64,000 nucleotides of DNA from Nocardia sp. BMG111209 (GTDB lineage: Bacteria > Actinomycetota > Actinomycetes > Mycobacteriales > Mycobacteriaceae), in NCBI RefSeq assembly GCF_000381925.1, contig NZ_KB907309.1:1302001-1366000 (forward strand). The letters run 5' to 3'. Shown here piece after piece: positions 52,490-60,133 of the stretch. Position 1 is the stretch's first letter. Each line of letters begins with the position of its first letter. The notes beneath the pieces are model-generated. The model ran no database searches and had not been told where the DNA came from. It worked only from the letters and a program-made list of their open reading frames with translations. Position numbers and translations under genes: made by a program.

Positions 52490-53226
52490 CCGCGGTGGTG
52501 GGTGTGCAGGAAGTGTTGGACTGGTTCGGGTGCTCGGTGGGGCACTCGGGCCGGCCCCGGCTGCTGGATCTGTATTGCGCGTCTGGTGGTGCTGCGGTCG
52601 GGTATCACAGGGCCGGTTTCGAGGTGGTCGGCGTCGACATCTGTGATCAGCCGGATTACCCGTTCGAGTTCCACCGCGGGGACGCGCTCGACTACCTGAC
52701 CACCCATGGTCACGAGTTCGCGGCGGTCCATGCGTCGCCTCCGTGTCAGGCGTCCTCGGCGCTCACCGCGGGCACGAATCAGGCGCTCGCCGGCCGCTAC
52801 CCGCAGTTGATCCCGGCTACCCGGGCGGCGTTGATCGGGTCGGGTCGGCCGTGGGTGATGGAGAACGTGCAGGGGGCGAAGCTGCGCCGCGATGTGGTGT
52901 TGTGCGGGGAGATGTTCGGGCTCAATGTGATCCGGCATCGGGTGTTCGAACTCGGTGGTTGGACTGCTGCGCAACCGTTGCATCTTCGGCACCGGGGTCG
53001 GGTGGCCGGTTACCGGCACGGGGACCGGTTCGACGGTCCGTACGTCGCGGTGTACGGCTCAGGGGGCGGCAAAGGCTCGGTCTCCGACTGGCAGGCCGCG
53101 ATGGGGATCGACTGGACCAGCAACCGCCGGTCGCTGGCCGAAGCGATCCCACCGGCCTACACCCAGTTCCTCGGCGCACACCTGCTGCGCCACCTCGACC
53201 CGGATGTGGAGGTGCCGGCGGCATGA
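52486..53226 (+). CDS. C5 cytosine DNA methyltransferase, short form
   Basis: A 246-residue protein. Motif I LLDLYCASGGAAVGYHRAGFEVVGVDI starts near residue 26, motif IV is HASPPCQASSAL with the catalytic Cys of PCQ, and motif VI PWVMENVQGAKL follows. The target-recognition domain expected between motifs VIII and IX is short, so this is a phage- or plasmid-type minimal enzyme; the DNA target is not predictable. It probably shields the element from host restriction after transfer. It overlaps neighbours at both ends by four bases. No partner restriction gene is seen. Confidence 0.87.
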   Translation: MTAVVGVQEVLDWFGCSVGHSGRPRLLDLYCASGGAAVGYHRAGFEVVGVDICDQPDYPFEFHRGDALDYLTTHGHEFAAVHASPPCQASSALTAGTNQALAGRYPQLIPATRAALIGSGRPWVMENVQGAKLRRDVVLCGEMFGLNVIRHRVFELGGWTAAQPLHLRHRGRVAGYRHGDRFDGPYVAVYGSGGGKGSVSDWQAAMGIDWTSNRRSLAEAIPPAYTQFLGAHLLRHLDPDVEVPAA

Positions 53227-53405
53227 CCGACGACAGTCAGTCTCCGAAACCGGCTGCACGACAGGTGAATCCGATGGTGCAGGCGGCGGCCGATCAGGTG
53301 CAGCGGTCGAAGAACCGGCCGGCGAAGCGGAAAGCGAAGGAGCTGCCGCGGTGGACCTGCCGCGATCAGCTGTCGCTGTTCGATCCCTCGGAGGTGACCG
53401 AATGA
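53223..53405 (+). CDS. Small basic hypothetical protein, 60 residues
   Basis: A 60-residue protein from ATG 53223, overlapping the methyltransferase stop (ATGA). It is rich in Lys, Arg, Gln and Pro (RSKNRPAKRKAKELPRWTCRDQLSLFDPSEV) with no hydrophobic segment, so nucleic-acid binding is possible. Its own stop overlaps the DUF4913 gene start. It is not recognised as a named family. Coupling on both sides supports it as a real gene. Confidence 0.7.
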   Translation: MTDDSQSPKPAARQVNPMVQAAADQVQRSKNRPAKRKAKELPRWTCRDQLSLFDPSEVTE

Positions 53406-53827
53406 CTGAGTTGCAGGCCCGGAAGTCGTTGCGGTTCAGCCCGATCCGGGAGGATGGGGAACTTCCTCGCCGGTCGTGGTCGTCGCTGGGGGAGTTCGTG
53501 ACCGGTTACCTGTCGGTGGTGTATGCGCGGCAGGTTACCGACACGATCGACACGGTGTGGTGCCGGCAGTGGTGGTGCCACCCCGAAGCCGTCGAACGGC
53601 TGACGCTGCTGTGGAAGACCCGCGAACTGGCGACGACGGCGGTGCGGGTGAGTGGCTGGTGGCTTGGGGACTGTGAACCGCACATGTCGGCGCTGTTGAG
53701 CGTGTCGGGGCCGTTCAAGTACTGCGCTACCGGTCACAAGACCTTGTTGCGCCCGCTGCCGACCGATCTCGATGCCGCGCACGCCGCCGGCCTGTTCACT
53801 CCCGCTCACCCGCCCGTGGTGGCGTGA
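53402..53827 (+). CDS. DUF4913 protein
   Basis: A 141-residue protein from ATG 53402 overlapping the previous stop. It carries the DUF4913 pattern WCRQWWCHPEAVERLTLLWKTREL and WLGDCEPHMSALLSVSGPFKYC, found in actinobacterial plasmids and ICEs upstream of the replication initiator. Two conserved Trp-His groups and several Cys hint at metal binding, unproven. Function unknown; possibly part of mating-pair or replication control. It is followed by the acidic protein pair. Confidence 0.82.
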   Translation: MTELQARKSLRFSPIREDGELPRRSWSSLGEFVTGYLSVVYARQVTDTIDTVWCRQWWCHPEAVERLTLLWKTRELATTAVRVSGWWLGDCEPHMSALLSVSGPFKYCATGHKTLLRPLPTDLDAAHAAGLFTPAHPPVVA

Positions 53828-53830
53828 CCG

Positions 53831-53861
53831 AAACCCAACTCAGACAAGGAGATTCGTGATG
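53831..53861 (+). repeat. Leader repeat, copy 1
   Basis: A 31-base leader ending in the ATG of the acidic protein gene. It contains AGACAAGGAGATTCGTGATG, with the AAGGAG ribosome site. The copy at 54183-54213 differs by one base. Confidence 0.85.
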
Positions 53862-54164
53862 GCACCGGATTGGGACGACCGGGACGACGAGGAGGAGGAC
53901 CGGGGCAGTGATTGGGAGGGGATCGGCAGTGAGGAGGAGGAGCGGCACGCGATGGTCCGGTTCGAGGGCGACAAGGTGAAGATCGCCGTGCGTGACGCGG
54001 CCATCGAAACCGTGGTCACGATGTCGATCCCGGAAGCGCGGGAGTTGACCCGGCTTCTCGGTGTCGCGGCCGACCGCGCACAACGCGACGCGGAGCAGTG
54101 GCACCGCCGGCGGATGCAGCTCGAACGCGACCGCGAACGCGCCCTGGAACGCGGCATCTGGTGA
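53859..54164 (+). CDS. Acidic small protein, tandem paralogue 1
   Basis: A 101-residue protein from ATG 53859, with AAGGAG eight bases upstream. The N-terminal 25 residues are very acidic (WDDRDDEEEDRGSDWEGIGSEEEE). Then a beta-rich core HAMVRFEGDKVKIAVRDAAIETVVTMSIPEARELTRLLG and a basic, charged C-terminal helix. The neighbour at 54211 has the same plan (DRHALVLVEGEQVKLGVRD...ETVITLTAGEAQHMTAILG), so it is a tandem duplication. The leaders are duplicated too. Function unknown; location before RepSA suggests replication control. Confidence 0.75.
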   Translation: MAPDWDDRDDEEEDRGSDWEGIGSEEEERHAMVRFEGDKVKIAVRDAAIETVVTMSIPEARELTRLLGVAADRAQRDAEQWHRRRMQLERDRERALERGIW

Positions 54165-54182
54165 CCAGACGACCATCGGATA

Positions 54183-54213
54183 AAACCCAACGCAGACAAG
54201 GAGATTCGTGATG
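54183..54213 (+). repeat. Leader repeat, copy 2
   Basis: A near-identical copy of the leader at 53831-53861, ending in the ATG of the second acidic protein. A third, more diverged version of its first half precedes the RepSA gene near 54531. Confidence 0.85.
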
Positions 54214-54522
54214 ATCGAACCGGACTACGACGAGCGGGAGAACGACGAGGAGGAGTGGGGCGACGAGTGGGACGGTGTCAGCGATGACGACACCGATCGT
54301 CACGCGCTGGTGCTGGTGGAGGGCGAGCAGGTGAAGCTCGGTGTCCGCGACCGCAACGGCGAAACGGTCATCACGTTGACCGCCGGCGAAGCGCAGCACA
54401 TGACGGCGATTCTCGGCGTCGCCACCGAGTACGCGAAACGCGATGCGGAACGCAACTACCGCCAGCAGCGCAGGGCCGAACGCGAGCAGGAACGTGCCCG
54501 CGGTGTGGAGCGTGACCGGTGA
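54211..54522 (+). CDS. Acidic small protein, tandem paralogue 2
   Basis: A 103-residue protein from ATG 54211 with the same layout as the gene before it: acidic N-terminus (DYDERENDEEEWGDEWDGVSDDDTD), beta core, and basic C-terminal helix with many Arg/Glu (RNYRQQRRAEREQERARGVERDR). The identity to paralogue 1 is moderate, so the duplication is old at the protein level while the leaders stayed almost identical. A GTG three bases before the ATG is a possible alternative. Function unknown. Confidence 0.75.
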   Translation: MIEPDYDERENDEEEWGDEWDGVSDDDTDRHALVLVEGEQVKLGVRDRNGETVITLTAGEAQHMTAILGVATEYAKRDAERNYRQQRRAEREQERARGVERDR

Positions 54523-54562
54523 CCAGACACCACGAAACCCGCACTGACAGAGAGGATGTGGC

Positions 54563-56377
54563 GTGAACGGCGAGAACACTGCCGTCGACCTGAGCGGCTC
54601 CACCGATACCACTGGTGGGGCCGTTTCGGCCGGCTCGGTAGACCAGGGACCGAAGCGGGAGACTGCGGCGGATCGGCGGGCGCGTCCGTCCCTGCACGAG
54701 GTCGCGGAAGCGGTGGCGGACAAGTTCGGGGTGTGCCGGCACCCTATCCCGATGCGGGCGTTCAACCCCGGTACCGGTGAGTTCAAATACGTTGCCGCGG
54801 CGTGCAAGTCGACCCGCGAGTCGGATTGCCCGACGTGCGCGAAACGGGCGAAGGCGTTGCGGGTGACCCAGTGTCACGAGGGCTGGCACATGCCGGACGA
54901 ACCGGATGACTCCCACCGGCCCCCGACCGAGCATCAGCAAGCTCTGGTGACCGCTCGCGCGGATCTGCTCGCCGGCTACAAGGCAGCGCGGGCAGCTGAT
55001 GATGATCAGACCGCGGAGGGGTTCCGGGAGGTCATCGCGGATCTGGATCGGGAGCTGCGGGAGTCGGGGTTGCGCGGCCGGATCCAGGGCATCGACGCGG
55101 TGTCGAAGCCTCGCTCGGTGAAGTCGACCCGGCACCGGCAGGACATCCCGAACTTGCCGCGCAAGAAGGTCTCCAAGCAGACCACCGGCCGGAAGTTCGC
55201 CGGCAAGTACCAGCCGTCGACGTTCCTGACCGTGACCCTGCCGTCGTACGGGCCTTGCCACTCCACCGGCGCGACCGACAAGCAGGGAAAGCCGTGCGGT
55301 GACGGTTCACCGGTGGATCCGGACAGCTACGACTATCGGCGGGCGGCCCGTGATGCGATCTTCTTCCCCCAGCTGTTCGACCGCACGATCCAGAATTGGC
55401 GGCGCGCGGCGGGGCGGGATGTGCAGTACTTCGCGACCGTGGAACCGCAACGCCGTGGTGCCCCCCACGCGCATATCGCGGTCCGGGGGACCGATCCGCA
55501 CGAGCTGATCACTCAGATTCTGGCCGCGTCGTATCAGTCGGTGTGGTGGCCGCACTTCGATCACGAGGTCTACACCGATCGGATACCGGTCTGGGACTAC
55601 CAGGCGAAAGCGTTCACCGATCCGGACACCGGCTACATCCTGCCGTCCTTCGATGACGCGCGCGCGGTGATGGACCAGGTGGACGATGTGGATCCCGCGC
55701 ACGTGATCCGGTGGGGTGTCCAGTCGAAAACCGTCGACATCGACAGCGACGGAACAGATCTCGATGCGGAGGGCGAGCGTGGTCCGGTGCGGCCGAACAA
55801 GGCCAAGGGCATCCTCGGCGGTACGAAGGACGCGAACCGGCTCGTCGGCTACCTGACGAAGTACCTCACCAAATCCATCGGCCAGGTCCTCGACGCACCG
55901 AACGAACGGACCCGCCGGCACTACGAACGATTGCACGAGGAATTCCAGCGGACCCCGTGCTCTCCGTCGTGCGCGGTGTGGCTGCGATACGGCATCTCAC
56001 CGCGGAACGCGAAACCGAAGACCCAACCCGGTTGCTGCAAGGGCAAGGCGCACCGGCGCGACACCCTCGGGTTGCGTGGACGCCGGGTGCTGGTATCGCG
56101 GCGGTGGAGCAACAAGACCCTGCCCGATCACAAGGCGGACCGGATGGAATTCGTTCGGCAAGTCCTCGCCGCGGTCGGGAAGGCCAAGCAGGAGCAGTCC
56201 GACGCCTGGATCGTCCGCCTGACCGACCCGTCCGACCCGGACATCCCGACCCAGGAACAACTGATCTTCGACGCGATCGCGGACCGGTCGCTGTGGCACA
56301 ACAACTACAGCGAAGCCCTCGCGATACTGGAACAACAAGGCACACAACAGGTTTCGGATCGTCCGGACAAGGTGTAG
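54563..56377 (+). CDS. repSA: RepSA-type replication initiator (HUH endonuclease)
   Basis: A 604-residue protein from GTG 54563. A zinc-like Cys group (CKSTRESDCPTCAKRAK) lies near residue 90. The metal-binding HUH motif is RRGAPHAHIAVR near residue 300, and the catalytic Tyr lies in VGYLTKYLTKSIG near residue 430. A second Cys group, CSPSCAVW...GCCKGKAHR, follows near 475-495. The whole plan matches the RepSA initiators of pSAM2-type AICEs, which nick at a double-strand origin and start rolling-circle replication of the excised element. The origin itself was not located. The Xis gene follows after eight bases. Confidence 0.9.
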   Translation: MNGENTAVDLSGSTDTTGGAVSAGSVDQGPKRETAADRRARPSLHEVAEAVADKFGVCRHPIPMRAFNPGTGEFKYVAAACKSTRESDCPTCAKRAKALRVTQCHEGWHMPDEPDDSHRPPTEHQQALVTARADLLAGYKAARAADDDQTAEGFREVIADLDRELRESGLRGRIQGIDAVSKPRSVKSTRHRQDIPNLPRKKVSKQTTGRKFAGKYQPSTFLTVTLPSYGPCHSTGATDKQGKPCGDGSPVDPDSYDYRRAARDAIFFPQLFDRTIQNWRRAAGRDVQYFATVEPQRRGAPHAHIAVRGTDPHELITQILAASYQSVWWPHFDHEVYTDRIPVWDYQAKAFTDPDTGYILPSFDDARAVMDQVDDVDPAHVIRWGVQSKTVDIDSDGTDLDAEGERGPVRPNKAKGILGGTKDANRLVGYLTKYLTKSIGQVLDAPNERTRRHYERLHEEFQRTPCSPSCAVWLRYGISPRNAKPKTQPGCCKGKAHRRDTLGLRGRRVLVSRRWSNKTLPDHKADRMEFVRQVLAAVGKAKQEQSDAWIVRLTDPSDPDIPTQEQLIFDAIADRSLWHNNYSEALAILEQQGTQQVSDRPDKV

Positions 56378-56385
56378 GAGGAATC

Positions 56386-56592
56386 GTGGATATCGAACCG
56401 GGGTATGTGGGCGTGGAAGGTGCTGCCGTGTACCTGGGTACCGGGGTGCGGTTCATCCGCCGGCTGGTCGCCGAACGGCGGGTGGTGTTCTACAAGGTCG
56501 GCGGGCATGTGCGGTTCAAGCTCGCGGACCTGGACGCCTACGCACAGGCCGGTCGGATGGAGATCGCGCCGTGCTATCGGAGGGTCGGCTGA
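56386..56592 (+). CDS. xis: Excisionase (Xis), MerR/HTH_17 type
   Basis: A 68-residue protein from GTG 56386 with AGGAGG upstream. It reads GYVGVEGAAVYLGTGVRFIRRLVAERRVVFYKVGGHVRFKLADLDAYA, a winged helix of the HTH_17 excisionase family that bends DNA near att sites. Its stop overlaps the integrase start (TGATG). It would direct Int towards excision rather than integration. Placement between RepSA and int is the normal AICE order. Confidence 0.88.
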   Translation: MDIEPGYVGVEGAAVYLGTGVRFIRRLVAERRVVFYKVGGHVRFKLADLDAYAQAGRMEIAPCYRRVG

Positions 56593-57719
56593 TGGGCAAA
56601 CGCGGCTTCGGCAACGCTCGCCAACTGCCCTCGGGGCGCTGGCAGGCTCGCTACCGTGGCCCGGACGGCCAGATGCGACCGGCACCACGGACATTCGCCA
56701 CCAAGCGGGCCGCCGAACAGTGGCTGTCGACCACCGAAGTGCAGATCCTGCACGGTGACTGGATCGACCCGGAGCGCAGCCGCGTACTCGTGCGTGACTA
56801 CGTCGCTACGTGGATCGACCAGCGTCCGGGCCTGCGGCCGAAGACACAGGAGTTGTATCGGTGGCTGCTCGGCAAGCACATCGCGTCGACCTCGCTCGGC
56901 GGTGTCCAGGTCGGCCGGCTGACCACGCCGATGATTCGGCAATGGCGTGCCGACCGGATCGCTGTGGGGGTCTCCGAACTCGTCCTCGCGAAGGCGTATC
57001 GGCTGCTCCGTGCGGCTATGTCGACGGCGGTGGACGAGGACAAGCTGATCTCGCGCAACCCGTGCAAGGTCCGTGGCGCCGACAAGGAGAACAGTCCGGA
57101 GCGGCCGGTGCTCACCGTGGCCCAGGTCTTCGCGCTCGCTGCCGCGGTGCCGGACCGGTATCGGGTGCTGATCCTGTTGACCGCGTTCGATTCTCTGCGC
57201 TGGGGTGAGGTGTCCGCGCTGACCCGCGCCGACTTCTCCGAGGGTGCGGAGACGGTGCGAATCGCGAAGGCGTTCGTGGAGCTGCCCGGCAAGGGTCTGG
57301 TGGTGTCGTCCCCGAAGTCCCGCGCCGGCATCCGCACCCTGACCGTGCCGGAAGCCCTTCGCGCTGATGTGCTCGCTCACCTGGAGACGTACGTCGGGAC
57401 CGATCCGGCGGCGTACGTGTTCACCGGCCAGCGTGGAAATCCCTTGCGGCGCTCCAACTTCGCCCAGCTGTGCGGGTGGTCGAAGGTCACGGCGCGAATC
57501 GGGCTGACCGGGACGCACTTCCACGACCTGCGCCACGCCGGCAACCTGTGGGCCTCGAAGTCTGGAATGTCGACCAAGGATCTCATGGCGCGGATGGGCC
57601 ACGACGATATGCGCGCGGCCCTGATCTACCAGCGGGCCACCGACGACGCGGAACGCCGGATCGCCGATGACCTCTCGGAGATGGCGCGGCGGTACCGGGA
57701 AGGCGACCGGCGGCAGTGA
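56592..57719 (+). CDS. int: Tyrosine-recombinase integrase
   Basis: A 375-residue protein from ATG 56592. The N-terminal part has the AP2-like arm-binding fold (GFGNARQLPSGRWQARYRGPDG) and a core-binding SAM-like domain (RDYVATWIDQRPGLRPKTQELY). Catalytic residues: Arg in DSLRWGEVSAL, the HxxR of HFHDLRHAGN near residue 305, His/Trp in RMGHDD, and Tyr in ALIYQRAT near residue 350. It recombines attP with the tRNA-Gly 3' half. The gene lies 113 bases from the attR repeat, as is usual for a tRNA-targeting integrase. A TGGCAC repeat follows its stop codon. Confidence 0.94.
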   Translation: MGKRGFGNARQLPSGRWQARYRGPDGQMRPAPRTFATKRAAEQWLSTTEVQILHGDWIDPERSRVLVRDYVATWIDQRPGLRPKTQELYRWLLGKHIASTSLGGVQVGRLTTPMIRQWRADRIAVGVSELVLAKAYRLLRAAMSTAVDEDKLISRNPCKVRGADKENSPERPVLTVAQVFALAAAVPDRYRVLILLTAFDSLRWGEVSALTRADFSEGAETVRIAKAFVELPGKGLVVSSPKSRAGIRTLTVPEALRADVLAHLETYVGTDPAAYVFTGQRGNPLRRSNFAQLCGWSKVTARIGLTGTHFHDLRHAGNLWASKSGMSTKDLMARMGHDDMRAALIYQRATDDAERRIADDLSEMARRYREGDRRQ

Positions 57720-57720
57720 A

Positions 57721-57739
57721 TGGCACGTGTGTGGCACGG
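57721..57739 (+). repeat. Right integrase arm-type repeat (candidate)
   Basis: TGGCACGTGTGTGGCACGG starts two bases after the int stop codon and matches 17 of 19 bases of the site at 46857 near the left end. Two TGGCAC units lie 11 bases apart in both. Confidence 0.55.
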
Positions 57740-57832
57740 TGGTTGGACCCGAGCGGTTTCGGTCGGATTCGCGGAGTTACCGACCGGCCTCATGAAGGCA
57801 TGGCGTACCTGCGCGGAAATAGCATTCGAAAG

Positions 57833-57879
57833 TCGAAGAGCCGGTGACGGGAATCGAACCCGCACTCTCAGCTTGGGAA
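57833..57879. repeat. attR within the intact tRNA-Gly
   Basis: The 47-base core shared with attL. It spans the six bases beyond the tRNA 3' end, the T arm, and the anticodon arm up to the anticodon loop, so integration restores a full tRNA. Confidence 0.93.
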
Positions 57880-57909
57880 GCTGATGTTCTACCACTAAAC
57901 TACACCGGC
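57839..57909 (-). tRNA. tRNA-Gly (anticodon CCC)
   Basis: Reading the minus strand, the acceptor stem GCCGGTG pairs with CACCGGC, the D arm carries AGTGGTAG, the anticodon stem TCAGC/GCTGA encloses loop TTCCCAA (anticodon CCC), and the T arm is GCGGG-TTCGATT-CCCGT. The final CCA is not encoded. The gene reads towards the element, and its 3' half is the attachment site. Confidence 0.93.
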
Positions 57910-58042
57910 GATCGGTACCCGATCGGTACGAGACGCGTCGGCGACTCTACCAGACCGGAGGCGGCCCGAGGCAAGTCCGCCGGGGTGGTCCCGAGGACCA
58001 CCCGGGGTAACCTGCGAATTCCCGGGCACTACGCTCGTCGGC

Positions 58043-58618
58043 GTGCTGCTTTCGGATCGTGACATTCGTGCCGAGCTGGCCAGTGGACGGCTCGGAGTGG
58101 AGCCGTTCGATACGTTGCTGGTCCAGCCGTCGAGTATCGATGTGCGTTTGGACGGGTTGTTCCGGGTGTTCAACAACACCCGGTACACCCATATCGATCC
58201 GGCGCAGCGGCAGGACGAGCTGACCACTCTGGTGGAGCCCGCACCGGAGGAGCCGTTCGTGTTGCATCCCGGTGAGTTCGTACTCGGGTCGACGCTCGAG
58301 GTGTGCACGCTGCCGGACGATCTCGCCGGGCGGCTGGAGGGTAAGTCGAGTCTGGGGCGGCTGGGACTGCTCACCCATTCGACGGCCGGATTCATCGATC
58401 CGGGATTCAGCGGGCACATCACGCTGGAGCTGTCCAATGTGGCGAATCTGCCGATCACGTTGTGGCCGGGGATGAAGATCGGGCAGCTGTGCCTGTTCCG
58501 GTTGACCAGCCCGGCCGAGAATCCCTACGGCAGTGCGGCAGCGGGGTCGAAGTATCAGGGGCAGCGGGGGCCGACGCCGTCGCGGGCCTATCTGAATTTC
58601 CCGGTTTCCCGGCCCTGA
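58043..58618 (+). CDS. dcd: dCTP deaminase (probably bifunctional with dUTPase)
   Basis: A 191-residue protein from GTG 58043. Family marks are [39 protein letters not shown], the active-site [35 protein letters not shown] with the catalytic Glu, and the C-terminal [11 protein letters not shown] that closes over the nucleotide. It deaminates dCTP to dUTP; the M. tuberculosis enzyme also hydrolyses dUTP to dUMP and this sequence looks of that type. It acts in pyrimidine supply. The udgA gene follows at 80 bases on the same strand, as in Rv0321-Rv0322. Confidence 0.95.
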   Translation: MLLSDRDIRAELASGRLGVEPFDTLLVQPSSIDVRLDGLFRVFNNTRYTHIDPAQRQDELTTLVEPAPEEPFVLHPGEFVLGSTLEVCTLPDDLAGRLEGKSSLGRLGLLTHSTAGFIDPGFSGHITLELSNVANLPITLWPGMKIGQLCLFRLTSPAENPYGSAAAGSKYQGQRGPTPSRAYLNFPVSRP

Positions 58619-58697
58619 CCCGGTTGTACATCTGCTGTTGCCCGCTGCCTCGCCTCGATGACGCAGTGCGGCCATCGCGGCTGGATATCACTCGAAT

Positions 58698-60020
58698 ATG
58701 CGTCTCACGGTGTTCGGGACCGGGTATCTGGGAGCCACCCATGCCGCATGCATGGCTGAGCTGGGCCACGAGGTGATCGGCGTCGATGTCGACCCGGGGA
58801 AGGTGGCCAAGCTCGCCGACGGGGTGGTGCCGTTCTACGAGCCCGGGCTGGAGGCGGTGCTGCGCCGCAACCTCGATGCCGGTCGGCTGCGGTTCACCAC
58901 CTCGTATCCGGAGGCGGCCGCGCATGCGGACGTGCACTTCCTCGGCGTGGGTACCCCGCAGAAGAAGGGTGAGTACGCCGCCGACCTCAAATACGTGCAC
59001 TCGATGGTGGATACGCTGGTGCCGCTGATGGAGCGGCCCGGCGTCATCATCGGCAAATCCACGGTGCCGGTCGGTACCGCCGCCGAACTCGGCGCGCGGG
59101 CCCGCGCCGTCGCCTCGGTCGACGTCGAGGTGGCGTGGAATCCGGAATTCCTCCGGGAGGGTTTCGCGGTCCAGGACACCCTGCGCCCGGATCGGCTGGT
59201 GCTGGGCACCGATCGCGCCCGCGCCGGTTCGGCCCGGGTCGAGGAGCTGGTGCGCGAGATCTACGCGGAACTGCTGGCGGCCGAGGTGCCGTTCCTCACC
59301 ACCGATCTGGCCACCGCGGAATTGGTGAAGGTCTCCGCCAATGCCTTTCTGGCGACGAAGATCTCGTTCATCAACGCGGTTTCGGAGGTGTGCGAGGCGA
59401 CCGGCGCCGACGTCACCGTGCTGGCCGACGCGCTCGGTCACGATGCGCGCATCGGCCGCCGATTCCTCAATGCCGGACTGGGTTTCGGCGGCGGCTGCCT
59501 GCCGAAGGACATCCGCGCGTTCATGGCCCGCGCCGGTGAACTCGGCGCCGATCACGCGCTGGCCTTCCTGCGCGAGGTGGACAACATCAACATGCGCCGC
59601 CGGACCAAGGTGGTCGACATGGCCGCGAAGGCTTGCGGCGGAACGCTGCTCGGCGCGAACGTGGCCGTACTCGGCGCGGCGTTCAAGCCGGAATCCGACG
59701 ATGTGCGCGATTCCCCGGCGCTGAACGTGGCGGGCATGATCCAGCTGCACGGCGCCGTGGTCACCGTCTACGACCCGAAGGCCCTGGAGAATTCGCGGCA
59801 GGTCTTCCCGACCCTGAACTACGCCACCTCGGTCGTGGAGGCCTGCGACCGCGCCGATGTGGTCCTGGTCCTCACCGAATGGAACGAATTCACCGCGTTG
59901 TTGCCGGAGCAGCTGAATCCGGTGGTGCGGCGGCGCACGGTGATCGACGGCCGCAACTGCCTGGACCGGGCCCGCTGGCGCGCGGCCGGCTGGACCTACG
60001 CGGGACTCGGCACGCCGTAG
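58698..60020 (+). CDS. udgA: UDP-glucose 6-dehydrogenase
   Basis: A 440-residue protein from ATG 58698. The N-terminal NAD domain starts RLTVFGTGYLGATHAACMAELGH; the catalytic Cys lies in GLGFGGGCLPKDIRAFM near residue 265, the Lys in AELVKVSANAFLATKISFINAVSEVCE near 210-230. The C-terminal domain has AAFKPESDDVRDSPA. It oxidises UDP-glucose to UDP-glucuronate with two NAD. In nocardioform bacteria the product may feed glycolipid or exopolysaccharide synthesis. It follows dcd as in mycobacteria. Confidence 0.94.
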   Translation: MRLTVFGTGYLGATHAACMAELGHEVIGVDVDPGKVAKLADGVVPFYEPGLEAVLRRNLDAGRLRFTTSYPEAAAHADVHFLGVGTPQKKGEYAADLKYVHSMVDTLVPLMERPGVIIGKSTVPVGTAAELGARARAVASVDVEVAWNPEFLREGFAVQDTLRPDRLVLGTDRARAGSARVEELVREIYAELLAAEVPFLTTDLATAELVKVSANAFLATKISFINAVSEVCEATGADVTVLADALGHDARIGRRFLNAGLGFGGGCLPKDIRAFMARAGELGADHALAFLREVDNINMRRRTKVVDMAAKACGGTLLGANVAVLGAAFKPESDDVRDSPALNVAGMIQLHGAVVTVYDPKALENSRQVFPTLNYATSVVEACDRADVVLVLTEWNEFTALLPEQLNPVVRRRTVIDGRNCLDRARWRAAGWTYAGLGTP

Positions 60021-60133
60021 TGTCCGGCCGACAAGGTACAGTTGCCCACACCGCAGTGTGATGCGACGTCGGCCATCTGCAGGGGGTCACCGCCGCGCGC
60101 ACGTCGTGGAGCGTGAAACGAGATGGGCGGCAC

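Larger units (their letters stand above)
46723..57879. mobile_element. Integrated actinomycete ICE (pSAM2-type) in tRNA-Gly
   Basis: The element is bounded by identical 47-base direct repeats (46723-46769 and 57833-57879) that copy the 3' half of the tRNA-Gly(CCC) gene. Inside, in order: NUDIX and XRE genes on the minus strand, then a plus-strand run of small genes, a DUF2637 membrane protein, an FtsK/TraSA-type translocase, a cytosine methyltransferase, DUF4913, paired acidic proteins, a RepSA-type initiator, Xis and a tyrosine integrase next to the tRNA. This is the AICE layout: replication initiator plus single FtsK-type translocase plus integrase, with no type IV secretion genes. It is about 11.1 kb. 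Transfer would be by double-stranded DNA pumping. Confidence 0.92.
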
